Shown here piece after piece: positions 12,261-16,129 of a stretch of DNA of 16,129 bases. The notes under the pieces were generated by a model. The model was not told where the DNA came from. It did not search any database and saw only the letters and a program-made list of their open reading frames with translations. The translations under genes and the position numbers were made by a program. Each line of letters starts with the position of its first letter. Position 1 is the first letter of the stretch. The DNA comes from an uncultured bacterium (GTDB lineage: Bacteria > Actinomycetota > Coriobacteriia > Coriobacteriales > Coriobacteriaceae): contig CAJMRP010000040.1 in NCBI GenBank assembly GCA_905215765.1, positions 1-16,129 on the forward strand, given 5' to 3'.

Positions 12261-15038
12261 CTACCCGCGGTGACGGACGCGACTGTACGGCGTATCCACC
12301 ATGGGCAGATCTGGACGCAGCTTGCCGTCAAACGCGCGGTAGGCATTCTGTACGGCGGGCGCCGTGGGGATCGTTGCGATCTCGCCGATGCCCTTGCCGC
12401 CGTATGCCACGGGCAGCAGCTCGTCCTTCTCCACGTAGATGGCGTGGATATCCGGAATCTCGGGCGCACGGAACAGTCCGAGCGTGCCGTACCTTGCCTG
12501 GGGCACGCAGTCCTTGAGCGGCCAATCCTCGGTAAGCGCATAGCCCATACCCATGAGCACGCCGCCTTCGATCTGACCCTGGATGGAGATGGGGTTGACC
12601 ACCTTGCCGGAATCGTGCGCAGCATAGACCTCGCTCACGCGGCCGTCATCATCCAGAATGACCACATGCGTGGCAAAGCCGTAGCAGATGTGGCTCTTGG
12701 GGTTGGGAACGTCGGCGCCCAGCTTGTCGGTCGGCTCCAGGTACACATAGCCAAACTCGCAGCCCTCGAGCGCCTTGATGGCGGCAGCGGGATCTTGAGG
12801 ATGCATACCCTGGCCGGCGACGAGTTCCTGTGTGTGCAGCTGATAGGCGCGACCGTCGTCGTACTCGATCTTGACGCCGTCGCCATGCGCGCTCACGGGA
12901 GCATCGGGCGCAGGCTTGCCAGCCTCGATGCCAACCATGGCATCGCGCAGCAGGAAGGCAGCGCCGCGCACGGCCTCGCCGGTCACGACCGTCTGACGTG
13001 AGCCAGACGTGGTGCCGGAGTCGGGAGCGTTCTCGGTGGAGCACTCGCCATTGGCAATGCAGCTCAGCGGCAGACCGCAGGCCTCGGCAACGTCCTGCAA
13101 AAAGACCGTGTTGCAGCCCTGGCCGATGTCGGACGTGGCAGCATAGACCACGGCCACGCCGTTCTCGACGCGAATCTTGCAGCGGCCGGCATCGGGCAGG
13201 CCCACGCCAACGCCGGCGTTCTTCATGGCGCAGGCGATGCCGGCGTGGCCGGGATGCGCATAGTAGGCATCCTTGACCTCGAGCAGTGTCTCCTTAAGCG
13301 CCGTGGAGCAGTCGGCAATCTGGCCGTTGGGCAGAACCTCGCCCGGCTCGATGGCGTTGCGGTAGCGAATCTCCCACGGATCCAAACCGACCTTTTCGGC
13401 CAGCAGGTCGATCAGGCTCTCGAGTGCAAACTCGGACTGGCAAACGCCAAAGCCGCGGTACGCACCGGCGGGCGGGTTGTTGGTGTAGTAGCCAAAGCCG
13501 CGAATGTCGGTGTTCTGGTACTTGTAGGGGCCGACGGCATGCGTGCAGGCGCGCTCGAGCACCGGGCCGCACAGCGACGCGTAGGCGCCGGTATCAAAGT
13601 TGATCTCGCAGTCCAGGCCGGTAAAGTTGCCCTCGGCGTCGCAGCCCAGTGTAAAGGTGCCGTCCATGGCGTGGCGCTTGGGATGGAAAGCGAGCGACTC
13701 GGCACGCGTGAGCTTGCACTTCACAGGACGCTGGAACTTATATGCGGCGAGCGCAGCCAGGTGCTGGACCGAAACGTCCTCCTTACCGCCAAAGCCGCCA
13801 CCCACGAGCATGGTCTCGACGACCACGCGCTCGGGCTCGTTGTCCCAGCCAAACATGTGGGCGCACTCTTTGCGCGTGTCGTAAGCACCCTGGTCGGTCG
13901 ACTGCACCTTGACGCCGTTCTTGTACGGGAAGGCAACGGCGCACTCGGGCTCCAAGAAGGCATGCTCGGTAAAGGGCGTGGTAAAGCGCTGCGTCACGGT
14001 GAACGCGCTCTCTGCCAGCGCCTTGGCGGCGTCGCCGCGCGTCACGTGACGGCTCTGGCACACGTTGTCCTTGAGCTCCACCGTGTTGCCGAAGGCAAAG
14101 AAGCTGTCGTGCAGGCGCGGGGCGTCAGCAGCCCTGGCCTCGACAATGTTACGCACGGGCTCCAGCGGCTCGTAATCAATCTTTACGAGCTTCTTGGCCT
14201 TCTCGAGCGTCGCCTCGTCCTCGGCAACCACCAGCACAATGGCATCGCCCACGCAGCGGGTGATATCGCCCGCCGCGATCATGACGTCCCAGTCCTGGAT
14301 AAGGTGGCCGACCTGGTTGACCGGCACGTCCTCGGCGCGCAGGATACCCACCACACCGGGCAGGGCCTCGGCCTTGGAGGTATCGATGGAGAGCACACGG
14401 GCGCGCGGGTACTTGGAGCGCACGGCGCTGGCATAGGTCAGGCCCGGCTGGTCGATCTCGTCGATGTCGTCGGGGTACTTGCCCTCGCCGAGCACCTTCT
14501 TGCGCACGTCGATACGGAAGGCGCGCTTGCCTACGCCGTAGTTGTCGCCGCGCTCCAGATCCTCGTCGATCTGCTTTTCGCCGCGGAGCACCGCAGCGGC
14601 CAGCGAAATGCCCTCGATAATCTTCTTGTAGCCGGTGCAGCGGCAGACGTTGCCGCGAATGGCGTACTTGATCTGCTCCTCGGTGGGCTCGGAGTCCTCG
14701 GCGATGAGCGCTGCACCCGCCATGACCATACCGGGGATGCAAAAACCGCACTGCACGGCGCCCACGGCGCCAAAGGCGTACACAAAGGCCTCGCGCACGT
14801 CCTGGGGCAGGCCCTCGACGGTCACGATGTTGCGGCCGGCGGCAAGAGCGGTGGTCAGTACGCATGCCTTGACGGCCGCGCCGTCTACATGGATGGTGCA
14901 GGTACCGCAGGCGCCCTCGGAGCAGCCGTCCTTAGCGGAATGGATGTGCAGGTCGTCGCGCAGGTAGCGCAGCAGCGGCTTGTTTTGGGTCGTCGTGCGC
15001 TCGACGCCGTTAACGGTAAAAGTGAATTCCTGTGCCAT
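12261..15038 (-). CDS. xdhD: Selenium-dependent-type xanthine dehydrogenase: fused [2Fe-2S] and molybdopterin subunits (XdhD-like)
   Basis: 925 aa, close to E. coli XdhD (956). It hydroxylates a purine such as hypoxanthine or xanthine, or acts in reverse. Residues 1-155 hold two [2Fe-2S] sites: C39, C44, C47, C59 (GCSEGACGTC) and C97, C100, C132, C134 (QCGFCIPG, CRCTGY). Residues ~175-925 are the molybdenum domain: GGGFGGKED, PPAGAYRGFGVCQSEFALE, SDIGQGCNTVFLQDVAE and the catalytic glutamate E886 in GKGIGEIATIP. No FAD domain is fused, so electrons must leave through partners, probably the ferredoxin and YgfK encoded just upstream. ATG 15038 follows AAGGGA by 6 bases and lies 12 bases after the ferredoxin stop. 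Selenium dependence is inferred from family and neighbours, because the labile selenium leaves no codon. A carbon-monoxide or nicotinate-type hydroxylase is less likely. Confidence 0.9.
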   Translation of the reverse strand: MAQEFTFTVNGVERTTTQNKPLLRYLRDDLHIHSAKDGCSEGACGTCTIHVDGAAVKACVLTTALAAGRNIVTVEGLPQDVREAFVYAFGAVGAVQCGFCIPGMVMAGAALIAEDSEPTEEQIKYAIRGNVCRCTGYKKIIEGISLAAAVLRGEKQIDEDLERGDNYGVGKRAFRIDVRKKVLGEGKYPDDIDEIDQPGLTYASAVRSKYPRARVLSIDTSKAEALPGVVGILRAEDVPVNQVGHLIQDWDVMIAAGDITRCVGDAIVLVVAEDEATLEKAKKLVKIDYEPLEPVRNIVEARAADAPRLHDSFFAFGNTVELKDNVCQSRHVTRGDAAKALAESAFTVTQRFTTPFTEHAFLEPECAVAFPYKNGVKVQSTDQGAYDTRKECAHMFGWDNEPERVVVETMLVGGGFGGKEDVSVQHLAALAAYKFQRPVKCKLTRAESLAFHPKRHAMDGTFTLGCDAEGNFTGLDCEINFDTGAYASLCGPVLERACTHAVGPYKYQNTDIRGFGYYTNNPPAGAYRGFGVCQSEFALESLIDLLAEKVGLDPWEIRYRNAIEPGEVLPNGQIADCSTALKETLLEVKDAYYAHPGHAGIACAMKNAGVGVGLPDAGRCKIRVENGVAVVYAATSDIGQGCNTVFLQDVAEACGLPLSCIANGECSTENAPDSGTTSGSRQTVVTGEAVRGAAFLLRDAMVGIEAGKPAPDAPVSAHGDGVKIEYDDGRAYQLHTQELVAGQGMHPQDPAAAIKALEGCEFGYVYLEPTDKLGADVPNPKSHICYGFATHVVILDDDGRVSEVYAAHDSGKVVNPISIQGQIEGGVLMGMGYALTEDWPLKDCVPQARYGTLGLFRAPEIPDIHAIYVEKDELLPVAYGGKGIGEIATIPTAPAVQNAYRAFDGKLRPDLPMVDTPYSRVRHRG

Positions 15039-15050
15039 GGTGATTCCCTT

Positions 15051-15530
15051 CTACACGCCGGCGGCGATGCCGGTGCGGTCGTGGATGGCGCCATGCGGGC
15101 AGACGACGGCGCACATGCCGCACGACAGGCAGTCCGCGCCGTCGATATGGGCGCAGTTGTCCTCGATGCGGATAGCGCCGGCAGGGCACTTTTTAGCGCA
15201 CATGCCGCAACCGATGCAGCTCGTGTCGCAGATCTTGCGCGCAATGGCGCCCTTGTCGGTGTTGTTACAGCGCACCAGGATGTTCTGGTAGCCGGGAACG
15301 AAGGCAATCACGCGCTGCGGGCACGCCATGCCGCACAGGCCACAGCCCGTGCACTTGGAGCGATCCACGCGGGCGATGCCATCAACCAGTGCAATGGCGC
15401 CGTGGGGGCAGGCCGTGACGCAGGCGCCACAGCCAATGCAGCCTTCGCTGCAGCGGGCGTCGCCGCCTGCGGAGGCACAGCCGCTTCCGCAGGCAACGTA
15501 GGCCACGTTATGTTGAATGGATTTGGCCAT
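15051..15530 (-). CDS. RnfB-like ferredoxin with four [4Fe-4S] motifs
   Basis: 159 aa, cytosolic, with no membrane helix. Four complete CxxCxxCxxxCP motifs: C31-C34-C37-C41, C60-C63-C66-C70, C105-C108-C111-C115 and C134-C137-C140-C144. Extra cysteines at 14, 18, 27, 88, 101 and 126 and the stretch IAFVPGYQNILVRCNNTDKG follow the layout of the C-terminal ferredoxin part of RnfB. The N-terminal membrane helix of true RnfB is missing, and no other rnf gene is present. It starts at ATG 15530, 11 bases after the ygfK stop, and xdh starts 12 bases after its own stop, so the three are surely one operon. It probably carries electrons between YgfK and the molybdenum enzyme. At least four clusters, perhaps more given the extra cysteines. 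Confidence 0.88.
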   Translation of the reverse strand: MAKSIQHNVAYVACGSGCASAGGDARCSEGCIGCGACVTACPHGAIALVDGIARVDRSKCTGCGLCGMACPQRVIAFVPGYQNILVRCNNTDKGAIARKICDTSCIGCGMCAKKCPAGAIRIEDNCAHIDGADCLSCGMCAVVCPHGAIHDRTGIAAGV

Positions 15531-15541
15531 AAGAGACTCGC

Positions 15542-16129
15542 CTATTTCTTAAGAAGGTACGAATAGTTGTCGCGCACGGCCCTGATGGTCAGGCGGACGG
15601 CCTCGGGAAGACCGGTGTTGACGGCATCGACCGAGACGGTGCGGACCGTGCCGGCGACGCGGACTTTAAAGTGGTCCTCGTCCACAGCCAGGAAGCCCTC
15701 GTTCTCGGAGTTCTCCATGTCCTGCTCGCTCCAGAACAGGGTGAGCTTGTCCTTATAGGGACGACCCTCCTGGTAGGGGCAGAACACGGCGCAGTTGCCG
15801 CACTCGTTGCACATGCCGTCGACATGTACCACCTGATGCTTGGCCAGGCCCGGCACCTTAATTGCCACGTTGGCGCGGTTGGGGCACACGTCGCAGCAGA
15901 CCTCGCACACCGAGCCGCAGCCCAGGCAGCGGGTCTTGGTGCAGTTGCGCTTGTCGCGGCACAGCGACCCCTTGCGCTCGTAGCAGGTGTCCTCGCGACC
16001 GGCCTGCTCGTTGCAGTCGGCGTACTTGTTAAAGTCCACGCCGGCAATGGCACGGGCGACCTCGGCGGCGTCGGCGATAGCCTCGACCACGGTGGCAGGA
16101 CCGCGGCGGCAGTCACCGGCAGCCCAAAC
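15542..16129 (-). CDS. ygfK: YgfK-type FAD/Fe-S oxidoreductase (annotated as putative selenate reductase), 3' part
   Basis: The last 195 residues of a gene that continues past the right edge; YgfK proteins are ~1000 aa. The fragment opens with AAGDCRRGPATVVEAIADA, the FAD-binding end of a GltD-like domain. A cysteine-rich region follows (CLGCGSVCEVCCDVCPNRAN, then CNECGNCAVFCPYQ), which would bind [4Fe-4S] clusters. The C-terminus is NYSYLLKK. The GTG at 16090 is internal, not a start, because the frame and the family signature continue upstream. The selenate-reductase name is historical. Its conserved company (xdh, ssnA, hyuA, ygeX, ygeY) points to purine breakdown. It is first in view of the three-gene operon. 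Confidence 0.88.
   Translation of the reverse strand, partial: VWAAGDCRRGPATVVEAIADAAEVARAIAGVDFNKYADCNEQAGREDTCYERKGSLCRDKRNCTKTRCLGCGSVCEVCCDVCPNRANVAIKVPGLAKHQVVHVDGMCNECGNCAVFCPYQEGRPYKDKLTLFWSEQDMENSENEGFLAVDEDHFKVRVAGTVRTVSVDAVNTGLPEAVRLTIRAVRDNYSYLLKK

Noticed and set aside
13245..15566. 773-residue open frame on the plus strand opposite the xanthine dehydrogenase
   Set aside because: It is an antisense shadow caused by GC-rich third positions. Composition is His/Ala/Gly/Val rich without motifs, while the minus strand encodes a full enzyme.
16088..16090. GTG as the start of the last minus-strand gene
   Set aside because: The frame stays open upstream and reads AAGDCRRGP, a conserved FAD-binding signature, so the GTG is an internal valine codon.

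Overview
Most of the window reads as chromosome of a high-GC anaerobic gut actinobacterium, most likely Collinsella or a close Coriobacteriia relative. This is inferred from GC-rich codon use and from the purine, selenium and molybdenum gene content. I ran no database search. The leftmost ~2.55 kb is different: it has lower GC and encodes a leucine-rich-repeat protein of Bacteroidota type. It is joined in frame, inside one uninterrupted reading frame, to the first ~157 codons of ygeY. This is either a chimeric assembly or a very unusual recombination.

Layout. (1) 2-3049, minus: the fused YgeY/LRR frame, open at the left edge. (2) 3122-4336, minus: ygeX, diaminopropionate ammonia-lyase, which would form an operon with ygeY. 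(3) 4614-5267, plus: a divergent YheO-type PAS/helix-turn-helix regulator. The shared upstream region carries two copies of the palindrome AACAAA-N3-TTTGTT, 51 bp apart. (4) 5391-6365, plus: a lineage-type protein with one membrane helix. (5) 6403-7725, minus: an AAA ATPase of the DUF4143 class, with four 33-bp-spaced repeats upstream. (6) 8094-8516, plus: a small unknown protein. (7) 8517-9088: no convincing gene, except promoter and operator-like sites at its right end. (8) 9089-11724, plus: a likely three-gene accessory unit (XRE regulator, membrane-anchored protein, small Trp/Tyr-rich acidic protein). A complete IS256-family element with an 8-bp target duplication splits it. (9) 11725-12260: hairpins, a gene fragment, a nested palindromic repeat and a terminator. 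(10) 12261-16129, minus: ygfK (3' part), a four-cluster RnfB-like ferredoxin and a fused [2Fe-2S]/molybdopterin dehydrogenase, separated by 11-12 bp gaps and so almost certainly one operon.

How the genes fit together. YgeX, YgeY, YgfK and the XdhD-like enzyme belong to the gene set linked to anaerobic purine/uric acid breakdown in gut bacteria. The right-hand operon would do redox chemistry on the purine ring and pass electrons through many iron-sulfur clusters. YgeX and YgeY would act on downstream amino-acid-like intermediates. The two halves are separated here by about 8 kb of variable DNA.
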